A DNA stretch of 64,000 bases from Aquimarina sp. MAR_2010_214 (lineage in GTDB: Bacteria > Bacteroidota > Bacteroidia > Flavobacteriales > Flavobacteriaceae). The notes below the pieces were generated by a model. That model had not been told where the DNA came from, ran no database searches, and saw nothing but the letters and a program-made list of their open reading frames with translations. Made by a program: the position numbers and the translations under genes. This document shows positions 26,608 through 35,129 of this stretch, one piece after another. Every line of letters starts with the position of its first letter. Position 1 is the first letter of the stretch. Location of the stretch: positions 5,167,501 to 5,231,500 of the forward strand of contig NZ_PJMS01000001.1 of the NCBI RefSeq assembly GCF_002846555.1. The letters run 5' to 3'.

Positions 26608-26615
26608 CAAAAATA
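26608..26615 (-). promoter_or_regulatory. -7 box of yaaA
   Basis: The minus strand reads TATTTTTG, an exact TAnnTTTG match, 22 bp before the chosen yaaA start. Confidence 0.45.
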
Positions 26616-26679
26616 CAATTGTCTATGGACAATTAAAATCTATACCCGTATTTATTCTCTATTTGGGTATTTGAAAAAG

Positions 26680-27081
26680 TTATTTTGATTTCGGGATATA
26701 TTCTTCTATCTGTTTAGCAAAAGTTTCTTCATCTTTAAATGCTATTAGATTTCTATCGGGATCATAGAATTTTGCTACTTTTCCCCAATGGTGTTCCTGA
26801 TAATCGACGGCTATTCCTTTTCTTTTTAAATCGTTTGCTATACTTTGTACATTATCTACATTCATTCGTATACAGCTAAATGCCTTTTCATTCGTTTCAT
26901 CCATTATCAGATAATCCTCCCTATCTTCTTTTTCAACCATTAAATAGGTGCCAAACAAATCAAAACATGTTAATTCATCATTTTTAAATAAAATAGTTAG
27001 TTCTAAAATAGTTTCATAAAACAAAATAGATTCTTCATATTTTTTGACATATAAAATGAGCCCCGTTCTTTTAATTTTCAT
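26680..27081 (-). CDS. VOC (glyoxalase/bleomycin-resistance) family protein
   Basis: The 133-residue protein is a single VOC fold: KRTGLILYVKKYEESILFYETIL at the start and AKFYDPDRNLIAFKDEE near the end are the usual paired beta-alpha-beta modules. VOC proteins bind a divalent metal or a small ligand; the particular substrate cannot be inferred. I start it at ATG 27081 (MKIKRTG), since the upstream extension to 27126 has no family match. It appears to be a single gene, about 90 bp upstream of yaaA on the same strand. Confidence 0.82.
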   Translation of the reverse strand: MKIKRTGLILYVKKYEESILFYETILELTILFKNDELTCFDLFGTYLMVEKEDREDYLIMDETNEKAFSCIRMNVDNVQSIANDLKRKGIAVDYQEHHWGKVAKFYDPDRNLIAFKDEETFAKQIEEYIPKSK

Positions 27082-27471
27082 ATTGAAAGATTTTGTGGTT
27101 AAAGTACGATTACATCTTAAAATCATAAATTAGTTATAGTATTTCTTATCTATTGAATTATTGGCTATCTCTATCTATAGGTATACTAATTTACAATGAT
27201 TAACCTTATTTGAAATAAATATAAATAACTGATTTTCAGGTATTATGAAGTAAAAAAACAACATATTCCTTTTTAGGAAAAAAGATTTTAACTAGTTTTA
27301 ATGCAAATAACGTATTACAAAGAGGGGAAACCCTCATTTTTTTCGTCATAAAAGCATGAATTCTGATGTAATTAAACATTAGAACACATTGTCTGATTAT
27401 TCACAAATCTTCTTGTATACACTAAAAGCTCTTTAGACATTTTGTTTGACGTTTAATTTAATATTTGTAAT
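27082..27471. other. Intergenic region between divergent VOC and GH99-like genes
   Basis: About 390 bp without a supported gene. It contains a + strand terminator-like hairpin at 27322-27343 that ends any transcript begun upstream well before the gene at 27472, and a TTTG-rich promoter-like stretch at 27441-27467. Confidence 0.5.
27322..27343 (+). terminator. Orphan intrinsic terminator ahead of the GH99-like gene
   Basis: GAGGG and CCCTC close a GAAA tetraloop and are followed by ATTTTTTT. It points toward the GH99-like gene and follows no known + strand gene, so it may end a small RNA or act as an attenuator. Confidence 0.6.
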
Positions 27472-28836
27472 ATGTTACGATCTTCGAATACTTTTATTTT
27501 TTTCATTTTTCTTTTTATTGTTTTCTTTTATTCTTGTGAAAAAGAAGATATTACTTTAATTGATCAACAACAGATTGATGAGCAATCTGCAGCAGAAGTT
27601 GTTCAGGACACAACATATACTGATGCCGAATTATTAAAAGTTCTAGAAGAGGAAAAAGAGTTTATTAAACTTGAGAAAGAAGGGTATATTGTTGATATTT
27701 CTGGTATGGATGTCGTTAAAGAAAATCCAAAAAAAGTATATGTACACTATTTGCCCTGGTTTCAAAATAAAGATTTTGATGGATACTGGGGACAGCATTG
27801 GACAATGAGTAATCAAGATCCTGAAATCATAGATGAAAATGGTAACCGACAAATCGCCTCCTACTATTATCCTCTAATTGGTCCGTATTCTTCTGGCGAT
27901 CCGGATTTACATGAATATCATTTTTTAATGATGAAACTCTCGGGAATTGATGGAGTAATTTTTGATTGGTATGGCAGTAGAGATTTACATGATTATGGGT
28001 TGATAAAACAATCTACAGAAACCTTCATTAATAGTTTAGAAGATTTGGGACTTGAATTTTCAATTATGTATGAGGATCGTGTAGCTACTCAGGCTACAGG
28101 ACAATCTATCATAGAGGCTGCGCAAGAGGATTTTACATACATTAATGACAGTTATTTCTCTAGCCCCAAATACATGCAATATAACGGCAAAAACATGTTG
28201 TTTGTTTTTGGTCCTCATTATCTAACTACAGCAACCGAATGGAATCAGGTATTTGATGTACTACCTACAGAAAATCGACCAAGCTTTTTAACTCTATGGG
28301 CAGCAAGTAATCGTGTTGGAGTTAATGCTTCGGGAGAATTTTTATGGGTAGACAAAGATCATTTACTTGCTCATCAAAATTATTATGACACCTATCAAGC
28401 ATCCAATCCAATAACTGTAGGATCTTCTTATCCCGGTTTTAAGAGCTTTTATACAGAAGGTGGATGGTCTAATGGTAGTAATGATTGGACCATTGACTTT
28501 AATTCTGGACATACTTTTGTAGAAACTCTTAATTATACCCATCATGAACTTTCAGATTTTATTCAAATCATTACCTGGAATGATTTTGGCGAAGGTACTA
28601 TGATAGAGCCTACACAAGAGTTTGGTTTCACCTACTTACAACTCTTACAACAATATACAGGAGTTTCTTTTTCTCCTAATGATCTACAGGTAGCTCTGGA
28701 TTTGTATCATATCAGAAAAGAATATAAAAAAGATGCAGAGGTACAGAAAATCCTGAACCGATCTTATAAATACATAAAAAGATTAAGGTTACAACGTGCT
28801 GATAAGGTTTTAAAAGCTATTAAACGATTTTATTGA
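27472..28836 (+). CDS. GH99-like (endo-alpha-mannosidase/mannanase-type) lipoprotein
   Basis: The 454-residue protein has a lipoprotein signal ending FFYSCEKED, so it is lipid-anchored. The core from about residue 80 matches the GH71/GH99-like TIM barrel: KVYVHYLPWFQNKDFDGYWG, then LMMKLSGIDGVIFDWYG, LEFSIMYEDR and the late ITWNDFGEGTMIEP with acidic residues at the expected substrate end. GH99 enzymes cleave internal alpha-mannoside bonds in glycans. Residues 35-80 form an acidic linker. It stands alone rather than in a polysaccharide-utilisation cluster, so its substrate is uncertain. Confidence 0.82.
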   Translation: MLRSSNTFIFFIFLFIVFFYSCEKEDITLIDQQQIDEQSAAEVVQDTTYTDAELLKVLEEEKEFIKLEKEGYIVDISGMDVVKENPKKVYVHYLPWFQNKDFDGYWGQHWTMSNQDPEIIDENGNRQIASYYYPLIGPYSSGDPDLHEYHFLMMKLSGIDGVIFDWYGSRDLHDYGLIKQSTETFINSLEDLGLEFSIMYEDRVATQATGQSIIEAAQEDFTYINDSYFSSPKYMQYNGKNMLFVFGPHYLTTATEWNQVFDVLPTENRPSFLTLWAASNRVGVNASGEFLWVDKDHLLAHQNYYDTYQASNPITVGSSYPGFKSFYTEGGWSNGSNDWTIDFNSGHTFVETLNYTHHELSDFIQIITWNDFGEGTMIEPTQEFGFTYLQLLQQYTGVSFSPNDLQVALDLYHIRKEYKKDAEVQKILNRSYKYIKRLRLQRADKVLKAIKRFY

Positions 28837-28858
28837 GATATTATCATATAAAATAGAA

Positions 28859-28890
28859 AAAGCCTGTCTAACAGACAGGCTTGTGTTTTA
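28859..28890. terminator. Bidirectional terminator
   Basis: AAGCCTGTCT pairs exactly with AGACAGGCTT over a short AAC-type loop, with Ts after and As before. It lies between the convergent GH99-like and cold-shock genes. Confidence 0.78.
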
Positions 28891-28907
28891 AAAAAGTCAA
28901 ATGTATA

Positions 28908-29099
28908 TTATAATACTTTCACGTTTACCGCGTTCAATCCTTTTTTACCTTCTTGTAGATCAAATTCTACTTCATCACCTTCACGCACTTCGTCGATTAA
29001 ACCTGAAATGTGTACAAAATGATCTTTGTTTGATCCTTCTTCTGTTATGAATCCAAATCCTTTGGAGTCATTAAAAAATTTTACTGTTCCTTTGTTCAT
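28908..29099 (-). CDS. Cold-shock domain protein (CspA family)
   Basis: The 63-residue protein is a single cold-shock domain with the RNA-binding motifs KGFGFI (RNP1) and DHFVHIS (RNP2), and starts MNKGTVKFFNDSKGFGF. Such proteins bind single-stranded RNA and act as RNA chaperones. The length is slightly under E. coli CspA, normal for Bacteroidota. About 138 bp separates it from the upstream pseudouridine synthase gene, leaving room for its own promoter and a leader, a common regulatory site in this family. Confidence 0.95.
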   Translation of the reverse strand: MNKGTVKFFNDSKGFGFITEEGSNKDHFVHISGLIDEVREGDEVEFDLQEGKKGLNAVNVKVL

Positions 29100-29237
29100 T
29101 ATAATTTATTAAAACGCGAAGGTACTATTATTTGATCAGTAATCCTTATTTATTTCAAAATAAAGTTTTTAGTAACGTTTATTTAATACTATACAAATGC
29201 TTTAGTAACAGTATAATATTCTCTATACCAGCTCAAT

Positions 29238-30293
29238 TTATTCTTCAGATAATTGGTTCTTAGCATATTTTCTCCAACGTTCTATACATTGTTGTATATC
29301 GTCTGGGATTTGTGTTTCAAAATGCATATGTTCTTTAGTTACAGGGTGCTCAAAACCAAGGGTTCTGGCATGTAAGGCTTGTCGAGGTAAAATTTTAAAG
29401 CAGTTTTCTACAAACTGCTTGTATTTGGTAAACGTAGTTCCTTTTAATATTTTCTCTCCGCCATAGCGTTCATCATTAAATAAAGTATGGCCAATATATT
29501 TCATATGTACTCGAATCTGATGCGTTCTTCCGGTTTCTAATCTGCAAGAAACTAATGTAACATATCCTAGTCGTTCTATAACTTTATAATGTGTTATTGC
29601 CGGTTTTCCCCTATCAGCTTCATCACCTTCAAAAACAGTATTCTGCAATCTGTTTTTGGGGTGTCGTCCTATATTACCTTCTATGGTTCCTTCATCCTCG
29701 GCCACATTCCCCCATACAATCGCTATATACTCACGCTTACTCGTTTTATCAAAAAACTGTTTTGCCAGATGAGTCATAGCCTCTTCTGTCTTGGCAATTA
29801 CCAAAAGTCCGCTAGTATCTTTATCAATACGATGTACTAACCCTGGTCGATTACTACTATTATTTGGAAGGTTATCAAAATGATAAATCAGTGCATTAAT
29901 TAAGGTTCCCGAATAGTTACCATGGCCAGGATGTACCACCATCCCCGCGGGTTTATTAACAACCAGCAATACATCATCTTCATAAACAATATCTAACGAG
30001 ATGTTCTCTGGGGTTAGTAAGTTTTCATAAGGAGGATGAGAAAACAACACCCGTACAATATCATTTGGTTTCACCTTATGATTTGATTTTACAGGAACAT
30101 CATTTACAAAAACGCTTCCGTTTTTTGCAGCCTGCTGTATTTTATTACGAGTTGCATTCTCTACAAAATTCATCAAAAACTTATCCACCCTTAACGGTAC
30201 CTGACCAGCTCCAGCCACAAAACGATGATGCTCATAGAGGTCATCCTCTGTAGCATCAAAATCTCCTTTATCTTCGTTTTCTTTCAAAATCAA
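29238..30293 (-). CDS. RluA-family 23S rRNA pseudouridine synthase (RluD-like)
   Basis: The 351-residue protein has an N-terminal S4 RNA-binding domain (about residues 30-95, LRVDKFLMNFVENATRNKIQ) and a catalytic domain with the RluA motif HRIDKDTSGLLVIAK, whose Asp is the nucleophile. It ends with RQALHARTLGFEHPVTKEHMHFET, as in RluD enzymes, which modify helix 69 of 23S rRNA. The start is a TTG overlapping the upstream PASTA gene stop (TTGA); no ATG exists upstream of the S4 domain in this frame. The overlap argues for co-translation with the PASTA protein. Confidence 0.9.
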   Translation of the reverse strand: MILKENEDKGDFDATEDDLYEHHRFVAGAGQVPLRVDKFLMNFVENATRNKIQQAAKNGSVFVNDVPVKSNHKVKPNDIVRVLFSHPPYENLLTPENISLDIVYEDDVLLVVNKPAGMVVHPGHGNYSGTLINALIYHFDNLPNNSSNRPGLVHRIDKDTSGLLVIAKTEEAMTHLAKQFFDKTSKREYIAIVWGNVAEDEGTIEGNIGRHPKNRLQNTVFEGDEADRGKPAITHYKVIERLGYVTLVSCRLETGRTHQIRVHMKYIGHTLFNDERYGGEKILKGTTFTKYKQFVENCFKILPRQALHARTLGFEHPVTKEHMHFETQIPDDIQQCIERWRKYAKNQLSEE

Positions 30294-30886
30294 TTAGATA
30301 GGTTTATTGTTCCTCCTCTTCCATCTCCTAGAACCAAATCGATAACAGAGGTTTTCATTAATTTTGTTCCAGGTTTTAGCCTTTTACCATTATGTCTTAA
30401 TTCTAATACCATATCTCTTGCAATATTGGGTTGATATGTTACAGAACCTATTTTAAATCCAAGAGCAACCAATTTTGGCTCTGCCTGTCTTCTAGTTCTC
30501 TGTACTACATTAGGAACTTCAATTTTACGGTAACCCGAAGGATTCAGGGTTACATATATTTTACGATTCTCTTTTACCTCACTACCAGCAACAGGGTTCT
30601 GTTCTAACACAGAATATCGAGGATAATCAGGATTAAAGCTCGCAGAATCCTGAACTTCATACCTCAATTCTTTTTCTTCTAGTATTTTCCCCACCTCATC
30701 TAAAGTTTTTTTACTTAAACTGGGTACTACTATACGCTGGTGATGATTGGTTGTACTTTCTAACCACTCTAATGCAACATAAGATAAGATAGCAATCATT
30801 GCTACTGCTATAACCATTTGAATCAAAAATATTTTACTGTAAATAAATTTGAATAGATCTCTGAAGAAATTTATAAATACACTCAT
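30290..30886 (-). CDS. PASTA-domain membrane protein
   Basis: The 198-residue protein has an N-terminal transmembrane helix (LIQMVIAVAMIAILSYVAL) followed by two to three PASTA modules, for example VPSLSKKTLDEVGKILEEKEL and VPNVVQRTRRQAEPKLVAL. PASTA domains bind peptidoglycan fragments in other bacteria, usually on serine/threonine kinases or penicillin-binding proteins; here they stand alone on a membrane anchor. The start at 30886 is preferred because a -7 box at 30914-30921 precedes it. It overlaps the pseudouridine synthase gene, and ddl starts divergently about 200 bp away. Confidence 0.88.
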   Translation of the reverse strand: MSVFINFFRDLFKFIYSKIFLIQMVIAVAMIAILSYVALEWLESTTNHHQRIVVPSLSKKTLDEVGKILEEKELRYEVQDSASFNPDYPRYSVLEQNPVAGSEVKENRKIYVTLNPSGYRKIEVPNVVQRTRRQAEPKLVALGFKIGSVTYQPNIARDMVLELRHNGKRLKPGTKLMKTSVIDLVLGDGRGGTINLSN

Positions 30887-30913
30887 CTGTTTTATACCTG
30901 TTATTTTTATAGT

Positions 30914-30921
30914 CAAACATA
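30914..30921 (-). promoter_or_regulatory. -7 box of the PASTA-rluA unit
   Basis: The minus strand reads TATGTTTG, an exact TAnnTTTG match, 28 bp before the PASTA start codon. Confidence 0.45.
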
Positions 30922-31059
30922 ACCTTCCTGATTATGTAAACAAAATTTGCCACTAACCATTCTAATTATTAGTATTAACTTTATTGTAATGGCTTATTTC
31001 ATAATTTGGACAAATATATAAAAACGGAAAGTTTTAAGCTTTTCTTATAAGATAAATGA

Positions 31060-31067
31060 TATTTTTG
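31060..31067 (+). promoter_or_regulatory. -7 box of ddl
   Basis: TATTTTTG matches TAnnTTTG and ends 17 bp before the ddl start codon. Confidence 0.45.
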
Positions 31068-31084
31068 TTTTCAAAAGTCACTCG

Positions 31085-32068
31085 ATGAAGAAAAACATTG
31101 CCATTTTAATGGGTGGATATTCCAGCGAATTTGAAATCTCGATCCAAAGCGGAAACGTAGTATACAAATACCTGGATAGAGATTTATATGTTCCATTTCG
31201 TGTTCATATCACCAAAGACAGTTGGTATTATGTAGATGATAATGATCAGAAATATAGTATTGACAAAAGTGATTTCTCTTTAATATTAGAAGGTTCTAAG
31301 ATCACTTTTGATGCTGCTTTTAATACTGTACATGGTACCCCTGGTGAAGATGGTTTACTACAGGCATATTTTGAATTGATTGAGATTCCGCAAACGGCTT
31401 GTGATTTTTACCCTGCGGCACTTACTTTTAATAAACGAGATTGTATTAGCACTTTAAAGCCCTATGGAATACCTACTGCCACCAACTATTTTTTAAATAA
31501 AGGTGATGCAATAGATAGTAAAGCCATTGTAGATACTGTAGGATTACCCTGTTTTGTAAAAGCAAATAAAGCTGGGAGTAGTTATGGAGTTTCTAAAGTT
31601 AAAACTATAGAAGAGCTTCTGCCCGCAATAGAAATGGCTTACAAAGAAGATGATGAGATTATTATAGAATCTTTTTTAAGTGGAACCGAAGTATCTGTAG
31701 GAGTTATTCAACATAATGGAGAAGATACAGTATTACCAATAACAGAAATTGTATCCGAAAATGAGTTTTTTGACTATGAAGCTAAATATATGGGGAAGTC
31801 TGAAGAAATCACCCCAGCCCGTTTATCTGATGAAGATACCCGAAAAGTTAAAAATCTGGCTTTAAAAGTATATCAGATTTTAAAAATGAAAGGATTTTCA
31901 AGAAGCGAATATATTTTTCATCACGGAGAACCTTATTTTGTAGAAATGAACACCAATCCCGGATTAAGTGAAGCTAGCATCTTACCTCAACAAGCAGAAA
32001 AAGCTGGGATTAGCTTAAAAGAATTATTTTCTAATGCTATAGCATCTTGTATCCGTTTACAAAAATAG
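31085..32068 (+). CDS. ddl: D-alanine--D-alanine ligase
   Basis: The 327-residue ATP-grasp enzyme joins two D-alanines for peptidoglycan precursors. It begins KKNIAILMGGYSSEFEISIQSG, with the family GG..SE.E.S motif, then NTVHGTPGEDGLLQA, the ATP-binding lysine region CFVKANKAGSSYGV and the C-terminal FVEMNTNPGLSEASILPQQA with metal-binding Glu and Asn. It starts the + strand unit with coaD, 55 bp upstream, but coaD has its own -7 box. Length is standard. Confidence 0.96.
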   Translation: MKKNIAILMGGYSSEFEISIQSGNVVYKYLDRDLYVPFRVHITKDSWYYVDDNDQKYSIDKSDFSLILEGSKITFDAAFNTVHGTPGEDGLLQAYFELIEIPQTACDFYPAALTFNKRDCISTLKPYGIPTATNYFLNKGDAIDSKAIVDTVGLPCFVKANKAGSSYGVSKVKTIEELLPAIEMAYKEDDEIIIESFLSGTEVSVGVIQHNGEDTVLPITEIVSENEFFDYEAKYMGKSEEITPARLSDEDTRKVKNLALKVYQILKMKGFSRSEYIFHHGEPYFVEMNTNPGLSEASILPQQAEKAGISLKELFSNAIASCIRLQK

Positions 32069-32090
32069 AAGTTCAATTTATAATTTGAAT

Positions 32091-32098
32091 TATATTTG
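32091..32098 (+). promoter_or_regulatory. -7 box of coaD
   Basis: TATATTTG matches TAnnTTTG, lies after the ddl stop and ends 25 bp before the coaD start. Confidence 0.45.
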
Positions 32099-32123
32099 TA
32101 AATGCAACAATTAATAATTACCA

Positions 32124-32579
32124 ATGAGAAGAGCTGTTTTTCCCGGATCATTTGACCCCATTACATTAGGACATTATGACATTATCGAACGAGGTCTTAC
32201 CTTATTTGATGAAGTTATCCTTGCCATAGGCGTAAATTCTGAGAAAAAATATATGTTTTCTCTTGAAGAGCGAAAGCAATTTATCGAAGAAGCTTTTAAA
32301 AATGAGCCTAAAATTAAAGTAATGACCTACAAAGGGCTAACTATTGATTTTTGTAAACAACAAAATGCCAATTTTATATTAAGAGGCCTCCGCAATCCAG
32401 GTGATTTTGAATTTGAAAAAGCCATTGCACATACCAACAGAAAAATGTCGGATATCGAAACGGTATTTTTGTTAACCTCTTCTGGAAAAAGTTATATCTC
32501 TTCTTCTATTGTTCGTGATGTAATTCGCAATGGCGGAGATGTTTCAGGGTTAGTCCCAGATACCGTTCGTGTGAAATAA
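32124..32579 (+). CDS. coaD: Pantetheine-phosphate adenylyltransferase
   Basis: The 151-residue enzyme transfers AMP to 4'-phosphopantetheine, the next-to-last step of coenzyme A synthesis. The nucleotidyltransferase motif is FPGSFDPITLGHYDII (TxGH), followed by NFILRGLRNPGDFEFE and the closing ISSSIVRDVIRNGGDVSGLVP. It is the standard bacterial length and lies just upstream of a VOC protein on the same strand. Confidence 0.97.
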   Translation: MRRAVFPGSFDPITLGHYDIIERGLTLFDEVILAIGVNSEKKYMFSLEERKQFIEEAFKNEPKIKVMTYKGLTIDFCKQQNANFILRGLRNPGDFEFEKAIAHTNRKMSDIETVFLLTSSGKSYISSSIVRDVIRNGGDVSGLVPDTVRVK

Positions 32580-32588
32580 CACACCACT

Positions 32589-32978
32589 ATGAAAAGAAAA
32601 ATAGGAGCTATAGCTCTGGTTGTAAAGGATTATGATGAAGCTATTCAGTTTTATGTAGAAAAGCTTAATTTCAAACTTATTGAAGACATTAGGCTTGATG
32701 ACAAAAAACGATGGGTTCTCATCGCTCCAAATAATCAGACAGAAACTACCATCCTTCTAGCTAGGGCAGCCACTTCTGAACAAGAAAAAGCAATTGGAAA
32801 TCAAACAGGCGGACGAGTTTTTCTATTTCTTCATACTGATGATTTTTGGAGAGATTACCATACTATGAAATCTAAAGGAGTTTCATTTCTGGAGCAACCA
32901 AGAGAAGAACCCTACGGAACTGTTGTCGTTTTTGAAGATTTATACGGTACCAAATGGGACTTGCTAGAGTTAAAATAA
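32589..32978 (+). CDS. VOC family protein
   Basis: The 129-residue protein is a single VOC fold: IGAIALVVKDYDEAIQFYVEKL, then ETTILLARAATSEQE and GTVVVFEDLYGTKWDLLE, the latter with a metal-ligand Glu/Asp position. This subgroup (PhnB- or lyase I-like small VOC proteins) is found widely and its substrate is unknown. It starts 9 bp after the coaD stop, so it is probably co-transcribed, and the GyrI-like gene follows. Confidence 0.85.
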   Translation: MKRKIGAIALVVKDYDEAIQFYVEKLNFKLIEDIRLDDKKRWVLIAPNNQTETTILLARAATSEQEKAIGNQTGGRVFLFLHTDDFWRDYHTMKSKGVSFLEQPREEPYGTVVVFEDLYGTKWDLLELK

Positions 32979-33062
32979 TACAAATTACAAACTCCTCCTG
33001 ACATACCTTTGTCACTACCTGTATTTAGTTTTATCGTATCTATTAATCTAACATTAAAAATC

Positions 33063-33521
33063 ATGATAAAAACAAAAATCGAACCTTTCTGGATCGTGGG
33101 GGTTTCAGTACGTACAACTAAAAAAAATGAGCAATTTGCAAAAGATATCCCTACTTTATGGAATACCTTTATGTCTGAAGGAACAATGCATAAGATCCCT
33201 AATAAGCTTGAAGATTCTATCTATGCCGTATATACTGATTATGAAAGCGACCATACCGAGGGGTATACTACAATCATAGGATGTAAAGTTGCAAACTTAG
33301 ATACTATTCCATCGGGAATGACTAGCGTGCGAATCGAAAAAAGCACCTATTCTCGATTTACTGCTAAGGGAGATATTACCAAAGGTGTGATCTATGATAA
33401 ATGGGCCAATATATGGGAAATAGATCTCGATAGAACATATACTACCGATTTTGAAGTATATGGAGAAGAAGCCGTAAATCCTACAGATGCCGAAGTGGAT
33501 ATTTTTGTAGCAATTGAATAA
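33063..33521 (+). CDS. GyrI-like / AraC effector-binding domain protein
   Basis: The 152-residue protein matches the GyrI-like small-molecule-binding fold: IEPFWIVGVSVRTTK at the start, YAVYTDYESDHTEGYTTIIGC in the middle and the acidic pocket region DRTYTTDFEVYGEEA near the end. Such domains sense or sequester hydrophobic compounds and can stand alone, without a DNA-binding part, as here. The ATG at 33063 is used; earlier in-frame starts add residues unlike the family. A terminator follows at once. Confidence 0.82.
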   Translation: MIKTKIEPFWIVGVSVRTTKKNEQFAKDIPTLWNTFMSEGTMHKIPNKLEDSIYAVYTDYESDHTEGYTTIIGCKVANLDTIPSGMTSVRIEKSTYSRFTAKGDITKGVIYDKWANIWEIDLDRTYTTDFEVYGEEAVNPTDAEVDIFVAIE

Positions 33522-33533
33522 AATTATTATAAA

Positions 33534-33570
33534 AAGACCTCACAAGTTTAAGCTTGTGAGGTCTTATAAA
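33534..33570. terminator. Bidirectional terminator
   Basis: A 13-bp stem (AAGACCTCACAAG with its complement) over a 6-nt loop, with a T-rich flank on each side. It separates the GyrI-like gene from the convergent Roadblock pair. Confidence 0.8.
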
Positions 33571-33603
33571 AGTAATATTGTTTACATAAAAAAGTATCTT
33601 TTA

Positions 33604-33978
33604 TTATAGTTGTGAAACCACGTCTTTCTTGTATTTTTTTAAGAGTGCACGTGTCATTCCGAGATTTGCTTTTGTAGAATCAACAGCTAAATAGATAAAA
33701 TATTCACCGTTTTCAGAAACGTCAATAATATGAATTTGGTTTGTAAGTGTAATTATAATATCCTGAACTTCTGATTTCAAGCCTAATGCTTTGATAGCAT
33801 TCTTCTTAGCTTTTACAACTTCCAAATTATAGGCAGAAGCCGTTTCAGGATCAAAATCTTTTTTATCAGAATTAGATACATAACACACTCCTGTACTTAC
33901 TTCTGTAACAGTAACTGCAATATAACCAGGTACATTAGATTTAATATCTTCGATGAATTGTTCTAAAAAATTTGACAT
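33604..33978 (-). CDS. Roadblock/LC7-like small protein
   Basis: The 124-residue protein has a profilin-like alpha/beta pattern: a long first helix (residues 3-13), strand GYIAVTVTEVSTGVCYV, an Asp-rich turn, helix VVKAKKNAIKAL, then strands EVQDIIITLTNQIHIIDV and EYFIYLAVD, with a final helix. This fits a Roadblock-type fold. It is 39 bp downstream of the clearer Roadblock gene at 34018-34335, so the two probably form a heterodimer. No MglA-type small GTPase gene is seen nearby. Confidence 0.65.
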   Translation of the reverse strand: MSNFLEQFIEDIKSNVPGYIAVTVTEVSTGVCYVSNSDKKDFDPETASAYNLEVVKAKKNAIKALGLKSEVQDIIITLTNQIHIIDVSENGEYFIYLAVDSTKANLGMTRALLKKYKKDVVSQL

Positions 33979-34017
33979 AGTATAATTTAATTTTAATTAA
34001 TAATATTTTCAGTAAAA

Positions 34018-34335
34018 TTATTTATCTAAAGAGCTCATATATTTAAGGAGCAGCCCGAGTTTTGACATTTTTTTAGATACAACCAATATGATCGAATCAG
34101 ATTTAATCCTATTTGCAATAAGAAAACCTTTTGAAGATTTTGCCATCAATTGATCAAGATCACCACTAAGTAGATCTTTGATCATATCATTACACATCGA
34201 AAATGCTGTTTCCAACATTAAAGCAATATTAGTATCATGCTGAGTGTCTAATGCATCTATTACATTGCCATTTTTATCAGCAATAATTACACTATCAACC
34301 TCGGTATCTTCTTTAATTTTTTTCAGATCAATCAT
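34018..34335 (-). CDS. Roadblock/LC7 domain protein
   Basis: The 105-residue protein shows the Roadblock/LC7 layout: helix, VDSVIIADKNGNVIDAL (the typical opening strand-turn-strand), a long central helix (MLETAFSMCNDMIKDLL) and strands GFLIANRIKSDSIILVVSKK. Bacterial Roadblock proteins such as MglB usually act as dimers that switch small Ras-like GTPases controlling polarity and gliding motility. It is the first gene of a two-gene unit, and its partner GTPase must lie elsewhere or be unneeded. Confidence 0.78.
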   Translation of the reverse strand: MIDLKKIKEDTEVDSVIIADKNGNVIDALDTQHDTNIALMLETAFSMCNDMIKDLLSGDLDQLMAKSSKGFLIANRIKSDSIILVVSKKMSKLGLLLKYMSSLDK

Positions 34336-34537
34336 ATATCTAAAATTTAAATATTTTCATTTTTTATTGAGTAAATATAGTAACAATAGTTATTTAAAAA
34401 AATCTTTCGTCGATTTTTTTTACTTTTAAACGATTATTACTATCTTGTACAATATTATTTTTGTAGAAAAATTCCTACAAATTATCAAATTAATATAATA
34501 TGAGAGAAATTTTAATCATAAAAACAACATCTATACT

Positions 34538-34825
34538 ATGACTCTAATTAATCTACCAAACTCTGAATTAAAAACAATTTTAAAAACAAGAAAAGACAAA
34601 TTCGATTCCTACAGGGTAGGAAAAAAGCAAGTTTCTCAAAAAACCGAGGATATTTCTGAAACAATAGAACGATTAGTCAAACAAGAAAAAGAAAGTTCTT
34701 CTAAAAAGAGGAAAAAACCTAATGCCGATGATCTTGTAACTTCAAACGATACTACTAAAGCTACAAAAACATATACCGAAAAAATAAAGGGAGGCTATTT
34801 TGGAAAAAGGAGAAGTCGTTTTTAA
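34538..34825 (+). CDS. Hypothetical lysine-rich protein
   Basis: The 95-residue protein is very rich in Lys, Ser and Thr, low in hydrophobic residues and probably disordered apart from a helix at about residues 35-55 (EDISETIERLVKQEKE). It ends KGGYFGKRRSRF, a strongly basic tail that could bind nucleic acid or ribosomes. A promoter-like box (34456-34463) and a small hairpin (TTTGTAG/CTACAAA) lie upstream. Nothing in it matches a family I know. Confidence 0.5.
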   Translation: MTLINLPNSELKTILKTRKDKFDSYRVGKKQVSQKTEDISETIERLVKQEKESSSKKRKKPNADDLVTSNDTTKATKTYTEKIKGGYFGKRRSRF

Positions 34826-35129
34826 TCTGGTTTCTATTTTACACTTATGAATAGTATTTCTGATGATAAAATGATTATGGATACTCTAAGAGATTGTTTT
34901 TTCTATAGGTATATGAAATTAATTTGTTGTTACAGTAATGAAGTGCTGTAATAAATTTTGACGCTAGTTTCACTATATATTAATTTCAAAATGAATACTA
35001 ATGCATCTACTACAACAATAGATAGGAAAGATATCATAGGGGTTACAAAAAAAAGAAGTCATAGAACCTTTGTAACCAATCGAAAACGTTAACATTTATT
35101 CAATACTACTAATTGTGGCAGTTTTCACT
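34826..35129. other. Intergenic stretch with two very small frames
   Basis: About 300 bp. It holds a 34-codon frame at 34847-34951, which I cannot support, and a more gene-like 33-codon frame at 34991-35092, listed separately. No hairpin terminator was found. Confidence 0.45.
34991..35092 (+). CDS. Possible 33-residue basic small protein
   Basis: The frame starts with ATG and begins MNTNASTTTIDRKDI, ending with a basic tail of several Lys and Arg (KKRSHRTFVTNRKR). Its basic end resembles that of the protein at 34538-34825, hinting at related small proteins, but its length makes chance likely. Confidence 0.25.
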   Translation: MNTNASTTTIDRKDIIGVTKKRSHRTFVTNRKR

